Shown: positions 53,238 through 61,764 of the stretch, piece after piece
Numbering within the stretch: position 1 is the first letter of the stretch
Layout of the letters: each line of letters begins with the position of its first letter
Source: CAVUCH01 sp963739995
Lineage (GTDB): Bacteria; Acidobacteriota; Vicinamibacteria; Vicinamibacterales; JAENWD01
Assembly: GCA_963739995.1 (NCBI GenBank)
Contig: CAVUCH010000007.1
Span: forward strand, 1-64,000
Length of the DNA stretch: 64,000 bases
Direction of reading: 5' to 3'
Made by a program: the position numbers and the translations under genes
The notes under the pieces: generated by a model
The model's database searches: none
Told to the model about the DNA's origin: nothing
Seen by the model: only the letters and a program-made list of their open reading frames with translations

Positions 53238-55031
53238 GTGTCCGAGCCACCCCTCACACACATCCCACCAGCCGATGGCGTAGCGCCCGCCAGCGACTCG
53301 GCGCTGCTCCTCACGCTGTTCGAGCTCGGGCGCGAGGTGACCTCGGTGCTCGACCTCGACGAGCTGCTCGAGAAAATCCCCCAGCTGATAGCAAGGCTGA
53401 CCGAATTCAGTGCCTTCGCTGTATACCTGCTGGACGAGAAACGCGGCGACCTGCGGATCGCCTACTCCGTGGGATATCCCGAGGAGGCGCGCCGCTCGCT
53501 GCGCATGAAGCTCGGTGAAGGGATCGTCGGGACGGCCGCTGAGCGCGGAGAGGCCATGCGCGTCGGCGACGTGATGGGTGACGCGCGCTACGTGGCTGCC
53601 GTACCGGGCACACGCTCAGAGCTCGTCGTGCCGCTCCGGCGGAAGAAGCGCGTCATCGGCGCGCTCAATCTCCTCAGCTCCAAGCCGGGCCAGTTCACCG
53701 ACCGCGACGAGGCAATCCTCCGCCAGTTCGGCGCGCACGTGGCCGTGGCGCTCGAGAACGCGCGGCTGTTCGACCGCGAGCGGCAGTACTCCGCCACCCT
53801 GGAGACCCTCGCCGAGATCGGCCAGGAGGTCGCCTCGATTCTGGAGCTCGACGAGCTGCTCGAACGCATCGCCGTCCTCGCGCGCCGGTTGATTGACTAC
53901 CGGACGTTCGGGATCCTGCTGCTGAACGACGCGGCCGGCGAGCTGGAGATGAAGCTCGCGATCCGCTACGGCGATAAGCTGACGCTGCCGACGGTGAAGC
54001 TTGGCGCCGGCATTGTCGGATATGCGGCGCTGCACAAGGAAGCGGTGCTGGTGCCCGACGTTTCCATCGAACCACGCTACATCCCGGTGGTGGAGGACTG
54101 CCGGTCGGAGCTCGCCATCCCCATGCTGCTGAAGGATCGCTGCATCGGCGTCTTCGACCTGGAAAGCCCCGAGCTCGACGCCTTCACGAAAGAGCACGTC
54201 GAGATCTTGACGCTGCTCGCCAGCCAGGCGGCGGGCGCGATCGAAAACGCCCGGCTGTATGAAGAGGTGCGGTCGAACGAGCTGCGCATCGAGCGCGAGC
54301 TGACGTTCGCGCAGCGCGTACAGGCGGCATTGCTGCCCACGTCGATCCCCAAGCGTCTGCGGGGCATGGACGTGGCCGCGCGCTTCGCCCCGGCGCGGGA
54401 GCTCGGGGGCGATCTGCACGACTTCCTGTCGCCTGAGGCCCACAGCCTGGTTGTCGCGGTGGGCGACGTGTCGGGCAAAGGTGTCCCGGCCGCGCTGTAC
54501 AGCGCGTTTGCCGGAGAGCTCGTGCGGTCGCGGACGTTTCGCCGGCGCTACACGCCCGAGCGGACCACGCCGGCCGGCGTGCTGGCGTCGATGAACACGA
54601 TCCTCCACGAACGCGGGCTCGAGGAGTACTACTGCACGCTGACCTACGCGTCGTTCGATCTGAAACGGCGCACCGTCACAGTGGCCAACGCCGCGCTCCC
54701 CTACCCGATTCGCTGTTCGGCCGACGGGTGCGAGCAGATCCACCTGCCCGGCATCCCGCTCGGCTCGTTCGCCGGGGCCGCGTACGAAGAGCGGACCTTT
54801 GAGTTCTCGGCTGGCGACACCTACGTGTTCTGTACCGACGGTGTGTCGGAAGCGTTCTCGCGCTCGGGGGAGGAGTTCGGGACCGATCGGCTGATGGAAG
54901 TGGTGAAGGCGCGGCGCCACGGCACGGCAGCCGAGATCGTGGACGCCATCTTCGACGCCGTCCAGACCTTCCGCGGCGAGCGCACGCAGAGCGACGACAT
55001 GACGGCCGTCGCCGTGAGGATCACCGCGTGA
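53238..55031 (+). CDS. GAF-GAF-SpoIIE (PP2C-type) serine phosphatase
   Basis: A 597-residue soluble protein. Two GAF domains lie at about 30-170 and 195-335; both begin with a similar LDELLE segment (TSVLDLDELLEKI and ASILELDELLERI), suggesting internal duplication. A linker helix (ERELTFAQRVQAALLP) leads into a SpoIIE/RsbU-type PP2C domain (about 365-597) with metal-binding Asp residues in GGDLHDF, VGDVSGKG, CTDGVSE and SDDMTAV. Such enzymes dephosphorylate STAS-domain anti-anti-sigma factors, so the STAS protein at 20.2 kb is a conceivable substrate. The GTG at 53238 is the likely start; the frame is open further upstream without homology. Its stop lies in the palindrome at 55.03 kb. Confidence 0.92.
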   Translation: MSEPPLTHIPPADGVAPASDSALLLTLFELGREVTSVLDLDELLEKIPQLIARLTEFSAFAVYLLDEKRGDLRIAYSVGYPEEARRSLRMKLGEGIVGTAAERGEAMRVGDVMGDARYVAAVPGTRSELVVPLRRKKRVIGALNLLSSKPGQFTDRDEAILRQFGAHVAVALENARLFDRERQYSATLETLAEIGQEVASILELDELLERIAVLARRLIDYRTFGILLLNDAAGELEMKLAIRYGDKLTLPTVKLGAGIVGYAALHKEAVLVPDVSIEPRYIPVVEDCRSELAIPMLLKDRCIGVFDLESPELDAFTKEHVEILTLLASQAAGAIENARLYEEVRSNELRIERELTFAQRVQAALLPTSIPKRLRGMDVAARFAPARELGGDLHDFLSPEAHSLVVAVGDVSGKGVPAALYSAFAGELVRSRTFRRRYTPERTTPAGVLASMNTILHERGLEEYYCTLTYASFDLKRRTVTVANAALPYPIRCSADGCEQIHLPGIPLGSFAGAAYEERTFEFSAGDTYVFCTDGVSEAFSRSGEEFGTDRLMEVVKARRHGTAAEIVDAIFDAVQTFRGERTQSDDMTAVAVRITA

Positions 55032-55121
55032 GATTGAGATCGGGAGGTATTTGTCTAGTGTGCGTCGTTCGCAGTGCGCGAGACTGCACACTGTGACAAA
55101 TACCTCCCGATCTCAATCTCA
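55029..55121. repeat. Second stop-codon palindrome (phosphatase/lipoprotein)
   Basis: Perfect 27-base inverted arms at 55029-55055 and 55095-55121 (core TGAGATCGGGAGGTATTTGTC) with a further 7-bp stem (AGTGTGC 55057-55063 with GCACACT 55086-55092). The arms begin and end with the stop codons of the phosphatase (55029-55031) and the convergent lipoprotein gene (55119-55121). A second in-frame TGA lies just inside each arm. Confidence 0.95.
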
Positions 55122-55481
55122 GTCGCGTGTCAGAACCTTCAGGTTCTCTTCGCGCAGGTGCAGGCCGACGGAGCGGCCGCCGAAGGTCCCGAACTCGGTC
55201 ACCTTGCCCTTCACGCGCACCTTCGCCCCCCGTGAAGGCACGCGCCTGTTGTCGGACACGACCGTGATCTCGCCCGACGAATCCCCGACCTTGTACACCT
55301 TGAAGGGCACGAGCGGCACGCCCCACGAGCTCGTGACCAGGCCTTCGACGCTCACGCTCCGGTTGTAGTAGCGGCCCGGGTTGTACTGGACATCGGCAAT
55401 CGAGGGCGAGCGGAGAGCGCACGCCGCGGTCGCGAGAACGGCGAGCGTGACGACGACGAGAGACAATCGCAGCTGCCGCAT
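55119..55481 (-). CDS. Small lipoprotein with OB-like domain
   Basis: A 120-residue protein with a lipoprotein-type signal (LSLVVVTLAVLATAAC, Cys near residue 22) followed by a beta-rich domain: VQYNPGRYYNRSVSVEGLVTSSWGVPLVPFKVYKVGDSSGEITVVSDNRRVPSRGAKVRVKGKVTEFG. This pattern is typical of OB-fold tRNA_anti-like proteins that bind ligands or act in the envelope. The function is unknown. The ATG at 55481 gives a normal lipoprotein leader. It is convergent with the phosphatase gene. Confidence 0.75.
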   Translation of the reverse strand: MRQLRLSLVVVTLAVLATAACALRSPSIADVQYNPGRYYNRSVSVEGLVTSSWGVPLVPFKVYKVGDSSGEITVVSDNRRVPSRGAKVRVKGKVTEFGTFGGRSVGLHLREENLKVLTRD

Positions 55482-55800
55482 CTGTCGCTCCCTGCGCCAT
55501 GCCGGGGCGCGAAAAAATTGGCCGCGCACGGATCGCGAGAGCGAACGAACGACGGAACGGAATGCGTGCGGTGCCAGCGCCTGCCCGAGAATCGCATTCC
55601 GGTGATCCGACGCGGCCGCACGGCACTACTTCAATGACCGTGCCGGACCCCTCGGCTGCGAATTCCGTGTGGTTTGCAGCGTCCCTGCGTGACGGTGTCA
55701 CACCGCGGCGACAGCCAGTGCCCTCAGGGGAGATCAGCACGCGTCCTTCCGCGTATCGTTCCGCCTGCGCGCATGCCCCGGTGCGGGTTCGCGGCCATTC

Positions 55801-57156
55801 TCAGTACGCGGCCAGGTAGCGGTCGATCTCCCAGGGAGACACGTGTTTGATGTAGTCGAACCATTCCTCGCGCTTTGCCTCGAGGAAGTGCTGGAGGATG
55901 TGCTCGCCGAGCGTTTCGCGGATCAGGTCGTCCTTCTCGAGCTCGTCGAGGGCCTCGCTCAGGTTCCCGGGCAACTCGTCGATGCGCAGGTGCCGCCGCT
56001 CGCGGTGGCTCATCTTGTAGATGTTCTTGTTCACCGGCGGCCCCGGATCGAGCTCGCGTTCGATGCCGTCGAGCCCCGATCGCAGCATCACGGCAAGGGC
56101 GAGATACGGGTTGCAGGAGGGGTCCGGCATGCGCAGCTCGATGCGGGTGGCTTCCCCGCGTGACGCCGGCACGCGCACCAGCGGGCTGCGATTGCGCTCC
56201 GACCACGCGATGTTCGTAGGCGCCTCGTAGCCGGGCACGAGCCGCTTGTACGAGTTGACAAGCGGGTTGGTGACTGCGCAGAAGCCCTTCGCGTGACGCA
56301 GCAGGCCCGCAATGAATTGCAGGCACGTCGGGCTGAGCTGCCAGGGGCCCTCCCCGTCGTAGAAGCGGTTCACCCCGTCGCTGAGCAGCGACATGTGGGT
56401 GTGCATCCCCGATCCGTTGATACCGAATACCGGCTTCGGCATGAACGTCGCGTGCAACCCGTTTGTCATCGCCACGTGCTTCACGACGAACCGGAACGTC
56501 GTGATGTTGTCGGCGGTCGTCAGCACTGCGTCGTAATGAAAGTCGATTTCGTGCTGGCCGGCGGCGACCTCGTGATGCGCGGCCTCGACGTGGAAACCCA
56601 TCGCTTCGAGCGCCAGCACGATCTCGCGCCGCACGTCCTCACCCTGGTCCACCGGCGTCAGATCGAAGTAGCCCCCGGCATCGTGCGTCTCGGTCGTCGC
56701 GACCCCGGCCCGCCGCTGGAACAGGAAGAACTCGCACTCGGGGCCGGCGTTCATCGTGAACCCCTGCGCGGCGGCGAGCGCGATGACCCGCTTGAGCGTG
56801 CTGCGGGGGCAGCCCTCGAACGGGACACCCTCGGGCGTGTAGATGTCGCAGATCATCCGCGCCACCTTCTCACCGGACGGATTGTCCCAGGGATAAATCA
56901 TGAACGTGTCGGGATCGGGGTGCAGGAACATGTCCGATTCCTCGATCCGCACGAAGCCCTCGATCGACGAGCCGTCGAACATGATCAGGCCGTTCAGCGC
57001 GTCCTTGAACTGGCGGTTCGGAATCTCGACGTTCTTGATCGTCCCCAGGATGTCCGTGAACTGCAGCCGCATGAACTTGACTTGCTCGCGCTCGGTCCGC
57101 TCGAGGATGCGGGCGTTCTTTTCCGCGAGGTTCGCTGCCGCTGGGGTTGCTGTCAT
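55801..57156 (-). CDS. glnA: Glutamine synthetase, type I
   Basis: GlnA (451 aa) makes glutamine from glutamate, ammonia and ATP. FMRLQFTDILGTIKNVEIP, IMFDGSSIEGFVRIEESDMFL, GPECEFFLF, HHEVAAGQHEIDFHYDAV, NGSGMHTHMSLLSDG and the C-terminal NRSPLVRVP and ATRIELRMPDPSCNPYLALAVML blocks are all present. The length and lack of an adenylylation Tyr loop suggest the shorter GSI-alpha type, regulated by feedback rather than adenylylation. GAAGGAG precedes its ATG. It lies alone on the minus strand. Confidence 0.96.
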   Translation of the reverse strand: MTATPAAANLAEKNARILERTEREQVKFMRLQFTDILGTIKNVEIPNRQFKDALNGLIMFDGSSIEGFVRIEESDMFLHPDPDTFMIYPWDNPSGEKVARMICDIYTPEGVPFEGCPRSTLKRVIALAAAQGFTMNAGPECEFFLFQRRAGVATTETHDAGGYFDLTPVDQGEDVRREIVLALEAMGFHVEAAHHEVAAGQHEIDFHYDAVLTTADNITTFRFVVKHVAMTNGLHATFMPKPVFGINGSGMHTHMSLLSDGVNRFYDGEGPWQLSPTCLQFIAGLLRHAKGFCAVTNPLVNSYKRLVPGYEAPTNIAWSERNRSPLVRVPASRGEATRIELRMPDPSCNPYLALAVMLRSGLDGIERELDPGPPVNKNIYKMSHRERRHLRIDELPGNLSEALDELEKDDLIRETLGEHILQHFLEAKREEWFDYIKHVSPWEIDRYLAAY

Positions 57157-57587
57157 ACCGCTCCTTCTATCCCGCCAGCCGTCGCGGATTCGCTGCGAAT
57201 GCCGTGGCAGCCCGCCGTGAGAGTCAGGGCGGCATTCGGCCGCCGAGGAGTGTCCGTCGCTCGATGAGAGTCCCCAGGTGCGCGCGCCGGACCGTTGCGG
57301 CCGTGCACGTCAGGACGCCTGAGCCGCCCGATCATCGGGTTGTTTCTGCAAAGTGTAGCGCAGTGCGTGCTGCCGGGCACTGGTGAACGCGGCGGCACCC
57401 CGCAGCCTGCGAGACAGAAGACTAGCCGGTGCGCCGACATCCCGAGCCGCCCAGGCCGGCCGGCTGCACCAGACCGTAGGACGTGCAGCCGCGTCTGATG
57501 GGCAGAGAACGACACGCGCGGCAGGCATGCCGGTCGCCTCAACGAGCCGCGCGGTGCGGGCGATCACGGTCTTTGAAGGAGATGCGT
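57157..57587. other. Divergent regulatory spacer between glnA and the PDZ protein
   Basis: This 431-base GC-rich spacer has no credible gene on either strand. On the minus strand a TACACT hexamer at 57352-57357 might be part of a glnA promoter, without a clear -35. On the plus strand GAAGGAG at 57575-57581 is the ribosome-binding site of the PDZ gene. I see no hairpin or tRNA. Confidence 0.4.
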
Positions 57588-58547
57588 ATGCATGCGTGGA
57601 CACTCGTCGCCGCAGGGCTCATTGCCGCGTCGGTCGGCACGACCGCGGCGGTGCTGCCGGACGGCCAGCCTCCGGCTGGACAGCAGGAAGAACAGAAGAA
57701 GCAGCAAGAACAGCAGAAGAAGAAACCAGCTGCAGGCGATCATGCGGACGAAGACGACATCGTCCGGGGCGTGCAGCGGCACATCCACGTGCAGGGCGGG
57801 CGCGACGTGCAGATCGGCGTCACCATCGCTGACCTCGAAGGCGACGAGGCGCAGAAGATGAGCGGCGCGGTCGTGTCGGATGTCCGGGAGGACAGCCCTG
57901 CCGCGAAGGCCGGCCTCGTCGCCGGTGACATCGTGATCGAGTTCGATGGGGAGAAGGTACGGAGCGCCCGGCACCTCTCGCGGATCGTCGGCGAGACTCC
58001 GGCAGGCCGGTCCGTGAAGATCGTCGTTCAACGCGAGGGCCGCCGGGTGGACCTCCTGGTCACCCCGGAAGCGGGCATGGCGCGCGGCGACCACGAGTTC
58101 CGCTTTCGGCGGATGCCGAATCCCGAGTTCGAGTTCAACGTGCCGAGCTTCGAGTTTGACGGGCCCACGATGCGCGGGTTTCCGGAAGAGCACGGGCTTC
58201 GCGACGGGACCCCTGGAGTGATGGTGATCCCGGGCCGGGGACGGTTGGGTATCGGCATTCAGGACCTCACGCCGCAGCTCGGGGAGTTCTTCGGGACCGA
58301 CACGGGCGTCCTGGTGACCAGCGTCGAGGCGGACTCGCCCGCCGCGAAGGCTGGTCTGAAAGCGGGAGACGTCATCACCGCGCTCGGCGATACGCCGGTC
58401 ACCTCGCCCTCGGATCTCATGCGCGCCGTGCGCCAGGCCGACGAGGGCTCGGAACTGTCAATCACCTACGTGCGCGACAAGAAACGTGCGACGGCGACCG
58501 CGAAACTGGAGCGTCGTGAGCGGAAGACGAGTGGGGAGCCGATCTGA
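57588..58547 (+). CDS. Double-PDZ periplasmic protein without protease domain
   Basis: A 319-residue protein with a signal-like N-terminus (AWTLVAAGLIAASVGTTAAV), a Gln/Lys-rich linker (QQEEQKKQQEQQKKK) and two PDZ domains: residues about 75-165 (ISGAVVSDVREDSPAAKAGLVAGDIVIEFDG-like) and about 220-310 (GVLVTSVEADSPAAKAGLKAGDVITALGD). These match the carboxylate-binding GLGF/KAG pattern of DegP/HtrA PDZs, but no trypsin-like domain is present. It may be a chaperone or adaptor rather than a protease. The ATG at 57588 is preferred because it is 6 bases from GAAGGAG; an in-frame ATG lies two codons earlier. Confidence 0.85.
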   Translation: MHAWTLVAAGLIAASVGTTAAVLPDGQPPAGQQEEQKKQQEQQKKKPAAGDHADEDDIVRGVQRHIHVQGGRDVQIGVTIADLEGDEAQKMSGAVVSDVREDSPAAKAGLVAGDIVIEFDGEKVRSARHLSRIVGETPAGRSVKIVVQREGRRVDLLVTPEAGMARGDHEFRFRRMPNPEFEFNVPSFEFDGPTMRGFPEEHGLRDGTPGVMVIPGRGRLGIGIQDLTPQLGEFFGTDTGVLVTSVEADSPAAKAGLKAGDVITALGDTPVTSPSDLMRAVRQADEGSELSITYVRDKKRATATAKLERRERKTSGEPI

Positions 58548-58552
58548 CGCGG

Positions 58553-58611
58553 CAATGCACGATGCACAATGCACACAGAGCCCAGGCCAGGAGCCAGGAG
58601 CCTGGTGTTAA
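58553..58611. repeat. Short AATGCACGATGCACAATGCAC plus CCAGGAGCCAGGAGCC repeat patch
   Basis: Directly after the PDZ gene are one unit of the GCACAATGCAC family and GGCCAGGAGCCAGGAGCC, a CAGGCT-like sequence. It shows two repeat families side by side, as in the purine cluster. Confidence 0.7.
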
Positions 58612-59847
58612 CTACTCCGCGTCCTGCCCTACCGGCACCGCCGTGACGAACGTGGCGAGTTGCGCGGCAAGGATCGCGGCAATCGCCTGGGTTGCTTCGT
58701 CGCGTTCCGCGCCGTGGCGCATCTCGGCGGCGAGCACGCCGACGCAGCCATTACCCGTGATGATCGGCGCCACGATCGCGCCCGGGAGCGAGTCGTGCGC
58801 CGGGACCGTTCGCAGCTCGCTCTGACGATACGCCGCGGCGGCGGCGTTGTCGGCATCTCGGCCGATGCTACCCATGCGCGCGAGCACGTTCGGCGGATAG
58901 CCCTCGGCCAGGATGGGAAACAGCGACGTGCCAGCGCGATCGGCCACCCACACGATCAGGCCGGACGCATGGATGACGCGGGCCGCGCGTTCGAGCAGCC
59001 GCGGGAGCTCCGCCGGATCGCCCACCCGTGCGAGGTCGGCGCACAGGCCGGCAGTGGCGGCCAGATCGACTGGGGCCGCTGTCGTCGGCGTCGCAGCCCC
59101 TGCTGTCGCCATGGGAATCACCGAGGCGGTGCGCCCGGGCTGTCCTGTCGGGGCCGTTGCCGTCCCCGACTCTGCACGTAGGGGTGCGTTGCCGGCGGGT
59201 GACCCGTCGTTCATCAGCGCGCGCAGCGCCTCGCGGGTATCCTCAGGAGCCGGCGACCGGCCGCGCGCGACGAGCAACAAGGCGCACAAGAGGCCGAGCG
59301 CGGCGGCGCCGCCGAGGACGTAGACCTGCTGCTGCCGCAACTCCTCGACGCGCGAGTCGGCCAGCGCGCGCTGCTCGGTACGCGCCAGGTCCGTGTACCG
59401 CGCGATCTCCCCGGTCATGCCGCTCATCTCGGTGAAGATCAGGTCGGACGCCATGAGGCGCTGCTCCTGACCGATGTACGTCCGTGCCCGGGCATCCAGA
59501 CGTGAGTGCTGGCCGACCAGTTCCGCCGCACGTGCGGCAGCCGTCCGGGCGCCCTCGGCGGTGGCCGCCGCGACCAGGCCGCCGAGGGTGCGTTCGAGTG
59601 TTGCACGCGTGTCGACCAGCTTCCCCATCCAGTAGTCGGCCCCCTGGCCGGCGGCCACGTACGATTGCTGCGCGGTACGAAGGCGTTCGACCAGCAGGGC
59701 CGCCTCGTGAGCCTGGCTTTCGAACACGCGTTCGGCACTGCGCTCGGCCACGACCCTGTCCTCGAGCGCGACGAGCAGGTGCGCGCCCGCGGCTGCTGAG
59801 GCTACGGCCAGCAGGAACACGGTCACACGGACGGCGTGATGGCTCAT
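58612..59847 (-). CDS. Membrane protein with N-terminal coiled-coil sensor and C-terminal GAF domain
   Basis: A 411-residue protein. A first helix (about 5-27), a periplasmic all-helical region (30-170) with heptad-like Ala/Leu/Arg repeats as in four-helix-bundle sensors, a second helix (about 175-195, VYVLGGAAALGLLCALLLVA), a Pro/Ala/Thr-rich linker and a C-terminal GAF domain (about 265-405, LPRLLERAARVIHASGLIVWVADRAGTSLFPILAEG). No kinase or cyclase output follows, so it may signal through partner binding. It is 7 bases downstream of the flippase gene, probably cotranscribed. Confidence 0.8.
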   Translation of the reverse strand: MSHHAVRVTVFLLAVASAAAGAHLLVALEDRVVAERSAERVFESQAHEAALLVERLRTAQQSYVAAGQGADYWMGKLVDTRATLERTLGGLVAAATAEGARTAAARAAELVGQHSRLDARARTYIGQEQRLMASDLIFTEMSGMTGEIARYTDLARTEQRALADSRVEELRQQQVYVLGGAAALGLLCALLLVARGRSPAPEDTREALRALMNDGSPAGNAPLRAESGTATAPTGQPGRTASVIPMATAGAATPTTAAPVDLAATAGLCADLARVGDPAELPRLLERAARVIHASGLIVWVADRAGTSLFPILAEGYPPNVLARMGSIGRDADNAAAAAYRQSELRTVPAHDSLPGAIVAPIITGNGCVGVLAAEMRHGAERDEATQAIAAILAAQLATFVTAVPVGQDAE

Positions 59848-59854
59848 GGATGCC

Positions 59855-60907
59855 TCAGCTCGGGCTCCGCGACGCGGCTGTCGAACCCGGCCGCCCCGAG
59901 CGCTGCAGCGCGTAGACGACGCCTCCCGGAAGGCTCGCCGTGAACGTCACGGCAAGGTACAGCAGCGCCAGCGACACCGACACCTCGATGGGGGCGCCCA
60001 GCCGGCCAAAGAAGAAGATGTAGAGGGCTTCGCGGACGCCGAGGCCGTTGACGCTGACGGGGATCATGCTCGCGAGGGAGATGAGCGGCACGAACACCGC
60101 GATGGAGGCGAACGGGAACTGCAGATGAAGCGCGCGCGTGTTGAAGAATACCACGGCAATAACGACGGCCTGGAACACGAATGACAGCAGCACGGTGACG
60201 GCGATGACCCCCGGGCGCGCCCGGTAGGCGGACACGGCGTCGTACAGCGGCGCGGTGCGGTGGCGCATGCGCGACAGCGGTGTCGCGGCGATGACCCGGT
60301 CCGCGAGCCCGTACACTCCACGCGTGACCAGCGCCGCGTTCGCGGCGATGAACCCGCAGAACAGCACCACCGTGAGGGTCGACAGCGTCACGCCCATGAT
60401 GTCGACGGCCGGCGCCCGCCAGCTCGCGACGAGCGCAATCGACAGCAGCGCAAACAGCCCGAGATTCCGTTCCATGAACACGGAGGTCGTGGCGCGCACC
60501 GGCGCGCCCGTCTCGCGCGCCAGGAGCACGGCCTTCACGGCATCGCCGCCCACCATGGTCGGCAGGAACAGATTGAAGAACATGCCGATGAAGTAGAACG
60601 CGAGCAGCCGCGTGTAGCGCACCGCACCCAGGCCGACCGGCGCGAGCAGCAGACGCCACTTCCACGTGGAGAGCGCCTGCCCGGCGGCATACAGGAGGAC
60701 ACCGGCCGCCACGTACTCCAGGCGCACGGCGGTCAGCCTGGAGAGCATCGCCCGCACGTCGGTCCAGTAGAAGACCAGCGCATAGAGCAGCAGCGTGACG
60801 ATCGGCTTGAGCCACCGCCCGGCGCCGCGGGGCTGTGCGGGCACCTGCCACTCCGCGCCGGGTTCGGGCGCCGAACTCCCGGGCGGCGGAGCCGGGGCAG
60901 TTGCCAT
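59855..60907 (-). CDS. Flippase-like integral membrane protein (LPG synthase/UPF0104 domain)
   Basis: A 350-residue protein with about eight hydrophobic helices and the typical motifs of the lysylphosphatidylglycerol synthase transmembrane (UPF0104/AglD) family: ALSTWKWRLLL, YFIGMFFNLFLPTMVGGDAVKAVLLARE, NLGLFALLSIA and PLISLASMIPVSVNGLGVREAL. Related proteins flip polyprenyl-linked or lipid-linked substrates. There is no soluble synthase domain. An in-frame GTG three codons upstream (60916) is an alternative start. It lies between ccdA and the GAF membrane protein. Confidence 0.87.
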   Translation of the reverse strand: MATAPAPPPGSSAPEPGAEWQVPAQPRGAGRWLKPIVTLLLYALVFYWTDVRAMLSRLTAVRLEYVAAGVLLYAAGQALSTWKWRLLLAPVGLGAVRYTRLLAFYFIGMFFNLFLPTMVGGDAVKAVLLARETGAPVRATTSVFMERNLGLFALLSIALVASWRAPAVDIMGVTLSTLTVVLFCGFIAANAALVTRGVYGLADRVIAATPLSRMRHRTAPLYDAVSAYRARPGVIAVTVLLSFVFQAVVIAVVFFNTRALHLQFPFASIAVFVPLISLASMIPVSVNGLGVREALYIFFFGRLGAPIEVSVSLALLYLAVTFTASLPGGVVYALQRSGRPGSTAASRSPS

Positions 60908-60999
60908 CCGGGGCACTATAGCCGCAATCCTTCAGGCCGAACGAAGCGGTCTAGCGAGCGGTGGAGGGTTGACGGTGAGCGGTCAACCATTTCGGCAGC

Positions 61000-61752
61000 T
61001 TAGAACGTGGGCAGGTACGGTTGCAGCACGCGCGCGATGGCGGTGAAGCGGTCGGTGAAGATCAACACGCCAATCGTGACGAGCAGGCCGCCCGAGACGA
61101 GCTCGATAGCGTGGTAGTACCGCCGGATCTTCGCGAAAGCGGTGAAGAAGGAGTTGATGGCGAGCCCGGTGATCAGAAACGGAATGCCCAGTCCGGCCGA
61201 GTAGACGGCCAGGAGTTGCACACCCTGGCCAATCGTCTCCTGTGCCGCGGCGACTGCGAGGATCCCCGCGAGGATCGGCCCGATGCACGGTGTCCAGCCG
61301 AAGGCGAACGCGATGCCGACCAGGATGGCGCCGATCGGACCCGCCGGCTTGCGGGCCACCTGCACGCGCTTCTCGCTGTACAACCACCCGATTCGCAGCA
61401 CGCCCATCGTATGCAGGCCGAAGATGATGATCACGACCCCGGCAATCTTCCCGAGGATGCGGAGCCGTTCCATCACGAACTGCCCGAGCGCGCTGGCGGT
61501 GGCGCCAAGCGTCACGAACACGATCGAGAACCCGACGATGAAGCAGAGCGAGGTGAGAATCACGCGCCGCCGCGTCGCAGGGGGCGCCGCAACCGCCACG
61601 GCCGCGCCCGGGGCGGCCGTGCCCTGCAGGTCGTCGAGCGTCACCCCGGAGATGAACGACAGGTACCCGGGAATGAGCGGCAGCACGCAGGGTGAGATGA
61701 ACGACAGCACGCCGGCGGCGAACGCGGCGAGAATGGATACGTTCTCAACCAT
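61000..61752 (-). CDS. ccdA: Cytochrome c biogenesis protein CcdA
   Basis: A 250-residue membrane protein with six helices. FAAGVLSFISPCVLPLIPGYLSFISG and AFAFGWTPCIGPILAGIL carry the two redox-active Cys in the P-C-V/P-C-I motifs typical of the DsbD-beta/CcdA family. CcdA passes electrons across the membrane to reduce periplasmic thiols, e.g. for cytochrome c maturation. It is 12 bases downstream of nuoG and on the same strand. Confidence 0.93.
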   Translation of the reverse strand: MVENVSILAAFAAGVLSFISPCVLPLIPGYLSFISGVTLDDLQGTAAPGAAVAVAAPPATRRRVILTSLCFIVGFSIVFVTLGATASALGQFVMERLRILGKIAGVVIIIFGLHTMGVLRIGWLYSEKRVQVARKPAGPIGAILVGIAFAFGWTPCIGPILAGILAVAAAQETIGQGVQLLAVYSAGLGIPFLITGLAINSFFTAFAKIRRYYHAIELVSGGLLVTIGVLIFTDRFTAIARVLQPYLPTF

Positions 61753-61764
61753 TGCTGCTGGGGC

